From Bryoerythrophyllum caledonicum (taxonomy: Eukaryota; Streptophyta; Bryopsida; Pottiales; Pottiaceae): DNA of 64,000 bases. The DNA is taken from NCBI GenBank assembly GCA_963971425.1, contig OZ020519.1:5348028-5412027 (forward strand). Direction: 5' to 3'. The notes under the pieces were generated by a model that saw nothing but the letters and a program-made list of their open reading frames with translations, was not told the origin of the DNA and did no database searches. Below, one piece after another: positions 34,971 through 45,200 of the stretch. Position 1 is the stretch's first letter, and each line of letters starts with the position of its first letter. Position numbers and translations under genes: made by a program.

Positions 34971-36146
34971 CTACAATTCGAATGAGCAGGGCGTCTGCGC
35001 CAGGTTCAGAAACTGGTCATTGGCAGGAACAGTCTGCCACTGAGCTTTGCGAGCACCATGGCCAGGGACGAAGGACAAGGTCCGCAGCGTCGCAGTGTCG
35101 TTCTTCGTCACAAGGCCAGTGACGATGAGCGAGCTCTCGGTTGCAGAGACGGAGAACGACGCCATCTCATCCTCCGGCACTTTCTCCACGACGCTCCAGG
35201 CATTCTTCGCAGGCGAGTATTCCACGACTTCCTTCCCGAGGACGCCATATAACCGGCCGGCGAGAGCAGCCAGCGAGCTCGGATTCGAGACATCCGCGTC
35301 CCGAGCCACAAGCGGCCACATATTCTCAATCAAGTTCCAAGAATTCGCGCTCGCATCGTAAACCTCCGCGCTCTTGCGGAACACGCCCTGCGATTCAGTG
35401 CCATAGCCGCTCACGACGTACAGGCGCCCGTCCATCACCACGCCAGTGCACTCATCCCGCTCCTCGTGAAGGCTCGGGAGGCTTTCCCAGCGTCCGGTCA
35501 CCACATCGAAGGCCTCGACGGATCGCAACGCCTTCTTCTCCGCGTCGTGTCCGCCTGCGACCACGACCTTGCTCCCGACCGCGCCGCACGCGAAGAAATT
35601 GCGCACGCTCCTCATGTCCTCCCCCTGGGACCACCTCTGCGTGGAGAAATCGTACACGAACACAGACCGCGACGGCTCCCAGGTGCGCTGCCACCAGCCT
35701 CCCATCGCCACCAGCTTCCCGGCCACCGTCGCCAGCTTGCAAAACGTCGGCAGCCCCTGCGGCAGCCCGGGAATCGCCGCGAGCCGCTCCCACTCGCGCC
35801 GGGAAACGTCCAACAACGTGACACCGTACACCGGATCGCTATTCGCTCCAAAGAACGAGCAGCTCTTCTCCGCCAAAACCTCCGTGCTCATCGGCATCGG
35901 CTGCAGCATGCACACGAACGCGCCGCTCGCGCCTTCCGCTCTCCGGCACTCGTAATACTCCTTGCCCTGCACCAGCTCCCTCACCGCTCTCGAAACGCGC
36001 TGCAGATTCGCGTGCCATTGCAGCGGCACTCGCACTAAACACTTCACAAACACATCGTCCGGTAGCGCGTCGATCAATCCTCCTCCACCAACAACCTCCT
36101 CGCATCCAAGCTCCATCATCTCACTGTACGCTACATAATCCGCCAT
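34971..36146 (-). CDS. F-box/Kelch-repeat protein, KMD/SKIP20-like
   Basis: Predicted substrate receptor of an SCF (SKP1-CUL1-F-box) ubiquitin ligase. The likely start is MADYVAYSEMMELG at 36146, giving 391 residues with no intron. An in-frame upstream ATG at 36206 would add 20 residues. The F-box is LIDALPDDVFVKCLVRVP followed by RVSRAVRELVQGKEYYECRR. Four or five Kelch blades follow: GGWW...VFVYDFSTQRWSQG, AGGHDAEKKALRSVEAFD with RWESLP, VSGYGTESQGVFRKSAEVYD with SWNLIE, and VVEYSPAKNAWSVVEKVP. The spacing and short blades match the KMD group, which in Arabidopsis targets type-B response regulators and phenylalanine ammonia-lyase. The exact target here is unknown. A TATA-like stretch (minus strand, 36208-36218) lies about 65 bp upstream of the start. 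The region is G+C-rich compared with its surroundings. Confidence 0.88.
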   Translation of the reverse strand: MADYVAYSEMMELGCEEVVGGGGLIDALPDDVFVKCLVRVPLQWHANLQRVSRAVRELVQGKEYYECRRAEGASGAFVCMLQPMPMSTEVLAEKSCSFFGANSDPVYGVTLLDVSRREWERLAAIPGLPQGLPTFCKLATVAGKLVAMGGWWQRTWEPSRSVFVYDFSTQRWSQGEDMRSVRNFFACGAVGSKVVVAGGHDAEKKALRSVEAFDVVTGRWESLPSLHEERDECTGVVMDGRLYVVSGYGTESQGVFRKSAEVYDASANSWNLIENMWPLVARDADVSNPSSLAALAGRLYGVLGKEVVEYSPAKNAWSVVEKVPEDEMASFSVSATESSLIVTGLVTKNDTATLRTLSFVPGHGARKAQWQTVPANDQFLNLAQTPCSFEL

Positions 36147-36206
36147 TGTGCACTGATCTAACAAGAGAAGAAAAAAAGAAAAGTGCTCCCTAACCAACTG
36201 CTGCAA

Positions 36207-37560
36207 CTATTTATCATAAGACCCTGAGCGATAAGGTTTGCAGCAAGAAAATCAGTGCCAGAGTGACGGCGATTCCACAAAAGCCGGAAGAATATCGCGG
36301 CAGGCGGAGGCGACACTGTAATGTAAAGCACGGCGGCGATGGAGCCCACTGTCGTGTGTGTGAAGGATCGTCCTCTGCAAATGGCTCGGCAATGCATTCA
36401 TATACGTCTTCGCTAGTGTTTTTATATGCTTTTCTGTGGGGTCGCTGTGTTTCCTCACTTGAAGCATTGGTAGAGACGATCGCATTTCCGCCACCACGAA
36501 AACCGTACATTCTAGAACTTCTCCAGGTAACAAACAACTGGAAATCTACGCGTGACGCGTGATTTGACGCTGAGATCTACGGGATTGGAGATTCATAGCC
36601 ACGTGTATTTGGACATATTTTGCATCGTGGGCTTTTATTTGTACTCTCATTTGCACTTGTGAATCATAATCCTAGAGTTTTGAAGGTATTTTAAACAAAA
36701 AAATCATGCATAAAAGAACAAAGATGCGAGTAGTGATCTTTGTAAATGTACCGTTGTTTTTTTAAATTTCAAAGGTAAAAGTACTAGAGTAAACACATAA
36801 TAACATGTGAGTACTATGAAATAAAATACTCAAATATTACCTCAAGTTCGTATTTTAGAACATACTCCACTGTCACAACAACAACCAGAAATGTAGACTC
36901 TTGTGTATCCTTTCATCCACATGCAAGTTGCATTTTCTTAGAAGAATACAACTCCAAGTGCCACACCAAGAACTATAGTCCAAAACCAAAACCTCTCCCT
37001 TCTATACCCTTCTTAGATTCCAGGGAAGGAATACCACAACATAATAATTAATGCATAAGTCATGTAAAGACAAGCTACATTCCTCCATGAAATATAGGAA
37101 GAGAATAGTATTGGATCGCTTGTTGATTTTGAAGTCCTACCTTAATCTCACCGCTTTTATTCTCTACCTCCCAAAATGCATGTACAAGGATTGGGAATGT
37201 ATACATACGCTATTACCTGAACCCGTTACCTGATATCGATCTACGAGATGCGCACATTTGAGTCCCGGGTTCAAGATTCCGTTAGCCAGGTCCGAAAACC
37301 AGGCCATTTCGTAGATCATTCCCTGGATCTCGGGCTTCTGACGACTTTTGTGTCATAAGTGTCAGAATTTCTGACAGTTTTCTGGCGCGCGGAGAATTAT
37401 GTGGCGCGTTTGGAAGCTTCTGAGAATGTGATAAGCTTGTGGTGGCCCTTACAATTAGGAATCCTTTTTGTAAATGTGGGGGTGCTTTTAGTATTTTAAA
37501 AGATCCAATTGGGGATACTTATTTTTTTAAATAAAAAGAACCCGGATTTACTACTACTGG
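36207..37560. other. Upstream region of the F-box/Kelch gene
   Basis: Holds the presumed promoter of the minus-strand gene. Nothing else could be assigned. Confidence 0.5.
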
Positions 37561-37564
37561 AGGT

Positions 37565-38020
37565 GACAAAAGGCTTTTGCAAATCTCGGGCATGTTCCCA
37601 TGGTTGCATTTTATATTTAAAGATATTTGAGATGTGAGAAGACATGAGCTACATGGGAATACATTTTTTTATTCTTATCGGACCTATGGGGGGGAAAGGT
37701 ATGTCATCTTAAAGGAAAACTTCTCTACTCCAAGAACTTTTGCTAGGACACTTTATTAAATGTGAGATTTTTGATGCTACTGAGTAATGTTAATTCCTTT
37801 CATAGTGTCAGAAAAAAAATCTTGTCTTTAGTGAAAAATATCTTTTTAACCCAGGAGAAAATGTGAATTTTGAAGCTCCACTCCTTGCATAGTTGTTTTT
37901 GAACGTGCTACACGTCTTCTTTACCTCTAAAAATTGGTGTACAAGGAACTAATACCATGCTTAATTTGATGGTACAAAAATTAGATCTTGTACAGTGCAG
38001 AAAATTGACACCAAGTGAAG
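37565..38020 (+). repeat. TTAA-family long repeat copy (subfamily A), partial
   Basis: Shares TTTGCAAATCTCGGGCATG, ACTTTTGCTAGGACACTTTA, AAAATTGGTGTACAAGGAAC and TTAGATCTTGTACAGTGCAG with the copies at 7955, 56454 and 59033. The ends are not preserved. Confidence 0.7.
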
Positions 38021-38811
38021 CCAAAATGAACTACTTTATTAGTTTTTATTGAGATCCTATGGTCAAAAATGAGATCCTACGATCTCTACTCTGTTGAATA
38101 AAACTCCCAAGATGGGCTTTTTGAAAATGTCGCCGTATGATCTTCTTCTTAACTTATATGAGATGATGTGGTTAAAAAAATTATGAATTTTGACCATACG
38201 AATTGAAAGTTGATTGCAACCAAAATCAAAACTTTTGTGCCCAATAGGTACACTTGGTTTGTTTAGGGTTAAATTATTTCTTATTATTATTGCTCAAAAA
38301 TCTTAAATTTTTAATTGTATAATAATGTTTTTGGTCAAAATGTACAAATACGGGGACTTGAGAAAAAAAATTGAGTTTTAAAATTTGTTGTAATAATTTT
38401 TGCGTCTATTTAGTTTGTGTTTTATTGAAACTTTGATATACTAGTAAATTAATTATCCCTAAAAGTGTTTGTGATACTATTTTCCAAAGCACTTCTTATT
38501 TTGCAAAATCTCAAAACTTCTGAGGTCTAAATTTTTTATTGAGGCATATTACTCTCTGGTAGATGTTGTTTCCAATTGTCATACTATGATTGTAATACCA
38601 CAAGCCCTTTCTATATAAGCCAACGCAAGTGACCTAAATTTCTTTTATCCCAATCCTATATTTCACATGTCACTAATTATGCACCACATGAAAATTAAAT
38701 ATCATCTTTTTATATTCCACCTTGTATAAAAAAAGAAATCATCGTAGTTCACCAATGCCTCCATCAATTGGAGATCAAGGAGATGCCTTGGGAAGCTCTA
38801 GCAGAGCTTAA

Positions 38812-39621
38812 CCCCTAAAGGACCGATGTTCCCTCGGGGGACATTTTGAGTTTAGGTAAGGTACCACGTTCTCAATTCTAGGCATTATTTTTTGAGATTT
38901 TTTATTGAATGGCCAACTTTTGATTAGCTTTGCGTAGACACAAATTTCGTAGAATTCCGACTTACGATTCGAAAGTTACAATTTACTTTCACTTACATAT
39001 ACAAATAGTGCAGTAGTTTAGTGTGACATATCACAAATATTGTCACCAAACTTTAATAACTTCTAAATTCAATAGAAATTCGAGTTTTTGTCCATTTTAA
39101 AGAAAGAAAATGTCCTCTTGGAAAGGAAATTGAGATCTTTGCATCTACTGTACGGATTTGTGAATTTCAAATATTTGAGAAGGATTTGATATATGCAAAA
39201 TATAAAGTGTGTTGTTGATTCTCGGCACATAGTTGCATTGCAGGATTTTTTAGGACATCTTCTACACCTCTTCTACTTCTAAAATTTGGTGCACATGTGC
39301 CTAACATGATCCTTTTCAAGTTAACACAATAAAATCATGGCCCGTAGTGCAAAAAGTTGCCATAGAAGGTGGTCGAAGTTTGTTGAAGGTGTATAGTATG
39401 ACCTGAAAAAGAGATTAATTCACACTTCAAAGGCTAATATCTTTCAATCCGTGTGGTCAAACTTACCAAAAATTTTATCACACACTCTCATACAAGTCTA
39501 ATACAAGATCCTACAGCTAAATTTTCAAAAAAATGATTTTGTATCATTTTGTGTTGAATGTGCTGAAAATGGCAGTTTTGGAGTGTTTTTTAGGGGAAAA
39601 ATTGCCTTGGTCCTTTAGGGG
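38812..39621 (+). repeat. TTAA-flanked non-autonomous element (subfamily A), 810 bp
   Basis: Left end TTAA-CCCCTAAAGGACCGATG and right end CTTGGTCCTTTAGGGG-TTAA (TTAA at 38808-38811 and 39622-39625). Inverted repeats are about 16 bp with a 13-bp perfect core. No transposase is encoded. The right half shares CCGTGTGGTCAAACTT-type sequence with the longer copies. Confidence 0.8.
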
Positions 39622-40429
39622 TTAAAGTGCATTCTGAAGATCGCGACAACAATATCCAATCAAATCAACCCCTCCCATGGCCTTGTAGGCCTTAAAGGCT
39701 ACAAGAAATAGTGGACACCAAAATTAGGTTGCCGTGGAGTTGATGGCACAATAAAGTGTCGACCAAAGTTGATCGTGGTCGAGAGCTCCTATCAACTGAA
39801 TGGAGCTCATCAGGCCGGAAGATAATGAACCATGGAGCTAAGTGGAAGACACCAGCTACTTTAAACTTGATACATGGCACGGTAATTTTCTTGGTGGGTG
39901 ATTGGTCGGCTCCGCGATGCAGACACAGGTAGCAAGAGCCTAGCCAACTCCGCATCCCCTAGTGCCACGTTCCATGTTGTGGCCGGCACTAGGTGGAGCG
40001 GTGGAGGTGCTATACACACCATATAAAGTGGACATACATGAAGTACGTTCAAAATAGAAGATCATGTACTATGTCCTTTTTGCCATGGTACATCCTTATC
40101 ATCGTGTTCCAATTGTATGGCCTTTTGGCAGGTGCAATACAATAACTTGGTGGCTATCATTGAAATGGCAGTGAACTTGTAGCCAGCAAATGATGCCTTT
40201 GAACAAAACGTCAAATCTAGCTGTTATGATGGTGACGATGACTAATGGATGTGCTGTGCTTCATGCAGCTAAGATGAATCCAATTGAATGGGGAAGCAGC
40301 CTTCTCATAAATTGCATATCCCCAAAACAATGCGTGTTGGGATTGAAACGGCCCAAAGCATCTCAAATTTGAGATAATTTTATTATTATTTATTATTTTA
40401 TTATTATTTATTTTATATTTATTTTTTTA

Positions 40430-40712
40430 CCGTTGGAGGCCGATGAGCTTTTTAGCCGCGAGAGTCTACGAGTGGTCTAGAATATGCAGAATAACATCTA
40501 CGCATAAGGTACATTTCATCACAACCCCATTCACGGAAATCTTTGTTGCTCGTTGATGCTTGCACCAATTTTTGTGGCGATTGTCTCAATAGATGCCCAT
40601 CTTCCTCAACCTCTTTTTCATAGTTTAAGTCTTTTCTAGAGGTGACTTGTAGCAGTTGCTATCAAGATTATTGTGCCAAATCGACCCGAATGGGTCACTT
40701 GACCTTAAAGGG
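40430..40712 (+). repeat. TTAA-family repeat (subfamily B)
   Basis: Contains GGCCGATGAGCTTTTTAGCC, AACATCTACGCATAAGG, GAGGTGACTTGTAGCAGTTG and ends GACCTTAAAGGG-TTAA (40713-40716). Confidence 0.7.
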
Positions 40713-41884
40713 TTAACCCACTCTGGAAGTTGTGATACTCCAATCCATGCGGTCCAAAAGTTTGTAAAGAAACTGAGTGTTTTTATAGTAGCAACTAAAT
40801 TTTATGTTTAGTGTAGTATATAGTAAACATGAACATATACACTAAATGCAGAGTATGCATTTAGTATAGTGACAAAATCGTACACTAAATGCCAATTGCA
40901 AGACTAATTGTCAATTTTGGTAAACATTGCAATACATGATTTCTTAGCTGACATTTGGTATAGAGTATTGATTGAATATGTACTATAGTCTTATGGTATA
41001 AATATAGTATATATTGAAAATTGTGGAATAAAATGCTATATTTGTATATTTGTGTATGTTCAATATATAATAATGCATTGTATATGTACTACAAGCCTAG
41101 TAATGTAATACATATTATATGTTATAATATTGTGTACTATAGAATCTAATTTATATGTGTATTATAGTTGATATCGTATACACTCTAGTAGATGTTGCAA
41201 GTACGAGGAGTACACTAATCGTCAACCTGTTCACAGAAAATGTAATAGGGTATCTACACTAATTGTTCCACTGCACTAAACATCATTTTTAGTGTAGTGG
41301 AGTAGTTTAGCTTGTCCATATCTCCACCACTACACTAAAAATGGTCATTAGTATTAACCACACTAATCTACTCTAATTTATAAACGAGCAAGGCTAATAT
41401 CCGGACCAATACCTAGGCATCTCAAAATGCGCCACGTGGCAATATCCGGGTCACTTTTACTTTATACACGTAGAAATTCCGGATATTCTAAATAATGAGC
41501 ATATGTTTACTTTATTGACGATTATCATTGGCCTGTTGGGGGCAATGGGAGGTCCACTAGTTTGTTGATAAATGCTATAAGTTTTTACTCCTTATGAATA
41601 TTTTTACCAACTATGTTAAATACGATGATCCCCGTGCTTAAGTGGTATATGTACGTGGTCTCAGTAAAGTCAAAAAAATCTTCAAAAACAAAAAGTTATA
41701 GCATTTCCAAAGCAAGTAGTTTGGTTAACTAATGACCCTCTTTAGTGTACCTACTTTTCTCTACTATTCATGGTAGGCTACAAAATTATAGAGTGTACCC
41801 TTATCAACACTCCACCACCTCTTCACCACTATAAATAACCACTTGCCAAGTAGGGTGGCATAGAGGATTGGTGATTACTTGCCT

Positions 41885-42056
41885 TGGTTATTGGTTATTG
41901 ATTACTCGTTATAGACTACATAGTGTCTACCCTCGAGATGAGGGAGTAGTTCCATACTACTAAACCTATGTCTCGTGGACATTGGTTCAGTGGTGGATCA
42001 AACAAACACTCCATTCACTCCCCCCCCAGGGACCAGTGTTCTTCTTCTTCTGCTGA
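41885..42056 (+). repeat. SINE-like repeat with (TTC)n tail
   Basis: Blocks match 28727-28905 in order: TACATAGTGTCTACCCTCGA, GTAGTTCCATACTACTAA, TCAGTGGTGGATCAAACAAA, CAGGGACCAGTG and a (TTC)n tail. Confidence 0.6.
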
Positions 42057-42219
42057 TTACCACCATTTCGTAGTGTGAATCATCATACACAAGTAACTAT
42101 CCTACCTTCAACACAAGCTCCAACCAATCTCCCGGTGATATATCATATTTTTACTTGGTCTCCACTTTTTGCTCATACATCCACATTGATGTGAGAGGAT
42201 CTTTATTGGAAGGTTGTTA

Positions 42220-43040
42220 GAGCATCTCTACCGAGGCACGAGGCCCCAAAAAATTTGCCCAGATGCCGTGGATTCTACTCCAAAGAGCTGCACCGCAATC
42301 GCCAATTCGGAACCCCGCCTCACCATTTCGCCGTTCTGCAACTCATGAAACGACAAATTGACTCTCTTTTCGGGGCCAAAGCGATCTTTCCCCATTTGTG
42401 GTGACCACTCATGTGCCGCCATGTGGCGGCATGTGAGTGGCCATTGGCTTCTGACCACTCACAGTTTACTACACCACCCACGAGAACGCAAACTAAGGTT
42501 GGATGACCTATCACCACTACGAACCCCAGAACCAACAATCTAATGTGGACCAAAACCACCACCCACCCACCCACCCCATTTCCGAAATTTTAGGAAGTCA
42601 GTTATGATTGGATGTCAGTTCATGATTGGTTCAAAGCTCTCGGTTTTTAGTCTCTTGCAGAAGCAGTCATTAATACAACCTACTGTGGAAATAGAGAGTT
42701 TTGTATGTCGAGAATGGGTCACCGCTTACTATCCACTTTGAAAATTTGTAGCAATTTCAATATGAAGAAATAAATGGTCACGACAATTGCAATATTCATG
42801 AAATCCTATTTTGAATTCCCAAAAAAGGTCTTACCACGTATACAAACGCTATAAATAGGTCAGCAAGCTTAAGTTGGTGGTTATAGGTCATCCAACCTTA
42901 GCCAACATGAGGGTGGCTACAATATTGGCTCCCACTTCAAATTTTCTCCGTACGCAGTGCAGCTCTCAAAGCATGCCCGCTTTATTCGGGATTTCTCCGC
43001 CAAGGCATGGAACCCAACATGGCCAGGGGTGGAGATGCTC
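42220..43040. mobile_element. PIF/Harbinger-like non-autonomous element, GAGCATCTC ends
   Basis: The left end is GAGCATCTCTACCGAGGC. The right end reads GGGGTGGAGATGCTC, the inverse of GAGCATCTCCACCCC. Both are flanked by TTA (42217-42219 and 43041-43043), a TWA-type duplication. Length is 821 bp. Inside, AAGGTTGGATGACCTATCACC (about 42494) and its inverse near 42880 form a second inverted pair, so a smaller element may be nested. No transposase was seen. Confidence 0.75.
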
Positions 43041-43315
43041 TTACCGAACCCAACATACATTGGGAATCTTGTCCAACACTGTTGATGTGGATTGGGATGC
43101 CAGCTCCTCATGCCTTCCCTGCCACGATTCCATCACAGCATGACATAGCAATTGGCCAAATTCATCTCCTTACCTACTCTCCCATCAAATGGATGGTGCC
43201 AATGGAAAATGAAGGGCTACGACGGAGACATAATCATGAACATTTGATTTAAAAAGTTAATGAATCATCTTTACTTTCTTTCTTTTTTTGTTTGGGGGGG
43301 CACACATGAGTTACT

Positions 43316-45200
43316 ATATCCCCTAAATTTCTTGGACAATTATTACACCAAAAATACTTCAAGGTTGATGATTCAAGTGCAATGAGTAAGGAAGGAAACC
43401 AAAACTTTTATTTCTAGTTTTCACCGTAGGATCTCAATGAAGACTTATTAACTCCTAAGGTACCGTGACAGTTTTACACCAAAAACACTTCAAAATTAAT
43501 GGATTCTAGTGCAATGAATAAAGAAGGAAACAAAAACTTTGATTTTTAGTTCTGACCGTAGGATCTCAATAAAGGCTTATTAAGTAATACATGTGCAAAA
43601 TTTCACAAACTTTGACCACACGGATTGAAAGATCGTAGTGTTTGAAGTCAAGCAAATGGTTCGTTTTCTTCCCTGCGTTTAGTGGATCAGCAGACTTTGA
43701 TTTTGGTTGGTGTCAAAGAATTTCACTACACAAGGTCTAAATCTATTACCATCTTGTTAAGCATGATGATAGCTCCTTACACACCAATTTTTAGAGGTAG
43801 AGACGGGGTGTAGCATATTCAAAACAAGTGTGCAAGGAGTGGAGGCTTGAAATTTGTTAATTCACACTTTAATTTTTTTTGAACTTAATATGTTTTCGAT
43901 TGATAATCCGAATGGTTAATAAGAAGGTTTACATTACATATTGTTGTGGAAAAAATAAAAAGTGAAAAATATAAAGATACCTAGGTTTTATGTGGAAAAG
44001 AATAAGTTTTTTGGTACCTTGCCCGGCAATGAGTGACAATGTGTGAAAATGTTTGACTTGGGTTGGTATGCTATTTTTCACTAAAGACAATAACTTTTTT
44101 TTGACAATATGAAGGGAAATAATATTACTTGCGAGTACTGAAAATCTCACTTTCAATAGAGTGTCCTATCAAAAGTTTTTGGAGGTGCCCGACGTGCCTG
44201 CCTTCCCCATTTTAAATTCAAAACCTATAACTTTTTCAAGAAATGTCCAATTTAGGAAAAAATGAGTTTCCCACTAAGGTCTTGGTAATGTCTTTTTCTA
44301 TAGTAAAATTTCAAAGAAGAATGTTGGAAATTGACACCATAGGAACTTGACCGAACTTTCAAAAAGCCCATTTTTGACACTTGGTACCTTAGGGGTTAAG
44401 TAACATACTCACAAGATTTTATAAACTTTGACCGCACGGATTGAAAGATTATAGTGTTTGTAGTAAAGAAAATACTTCATTTTCTTCCTTGCATTGAGTC
44501 GATCAGCGGACTTTGACTTCAATCGGTGTCAAATGTTTGTACTACACAAGGTCTAAATTCATTACCATCATCTCACACATGATACTAGTTCCTTGTACAC
44601 CAATTTTGAGAGGTAGAAAAGGGGTGTAGCATAGTCAAGGAAATTGTGTAGGGAGTGGAGGTTCAAAAATTGCCAATTCACATTTTATTTTTTTGTGAAC
44701 TACATATGTTTTAGAATGATAATTCAAATGGTCAATAAGAAGGTTTATACCACATATTGTTTTAGAAAAGATAAAAAGTAGCAAATATGAAGATCTCTTA
44801 GTTTTATAACAATAAGAGGAAGTTTTTTGGTACCTTGCCCGAAAATGTGTGACAATGTTTGGAAATGTTTGACTTGAGTTAAAATGCTATTTTTCACTAA
44901 AGACAAGAATCTTTTCTCGATGATTGGAAAGGAAATGATGGTACTTGCTAGTATTGAGAATCTCACGTTTGAAAGAGTGTCCTTGCAAAAAAATTTGGAG
45001 TTGCTCGACATGCCTACACTCGACAATTTTTCTTTGAGATGACATAACCTTTTTTCCGTATGTTTGATGAGAATAAAAATTATATTCTTATGTGTCTATT
45101 GTCTTCTTGCATCTTTGTACAAAATTTCAAGAATCACAAATATAAACGACAACCATGGGAACGTGCCCAAAATTTGCAAATGCCCACCATGGACTTTTTC
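43316..45200 (-). repeat. TTAA-family long repeat (subfamily A), outer copy interrupted by a nested copy
   Basis: The outer copy runs 43316-43447 and resumes at 44400-45200. Across the break the sequence is continuous if the inner element and one TTAA are removed (GAAGACTTA-TTAA-GTAACATACTC). The paralogous uninterrupted site, GGCTTATTAAGTAATACATG, is present at about 43577-43596 inside the inner copy. Confidence 0.8.
43452..44395 (-). repeat. TTAA-flanked element (subfamily A), 944 bp, nested in its own family
   Basis: Ends CTCCTAAGGTACCGTGAC and CACTTGGTACCTTAGGGG are inverted repeats. TTAA occurs at 43448-43451 and 44396-44399. No transposase is encoded. It is the most complete long copy in the window. 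Confidence 0.85.

Larger units (their letters stand above)
39626..42216. other. Repeat-rich intergenic region
   Basis: No gene seen. It includes an A+T low-complexity run (40374-40430), a subfamily B copy (40430-40712), a stretch with many TACACTAAA phrases and a short hairpin (CCACTGCACTAAAC to GTGTAGTGG, 41268-41300), a fragment related to the 46361 element near 41560-41720, and a SINE-like copy (41885-42056). Confidence 0.5.

Noticed and set aside
35141-35821. 226-codon plus-strand frame opposite the F-box/Kelch gene
   Set aside because: Arg/Pro/Ser-rich antisense shadow; the minus strand encodes a complete F-box/Kelch protein.
40374-40430. A+T run as an origin or matrix-attachment site
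   Set aside because: It is simple low-complexity sequence; nothing supports a function.
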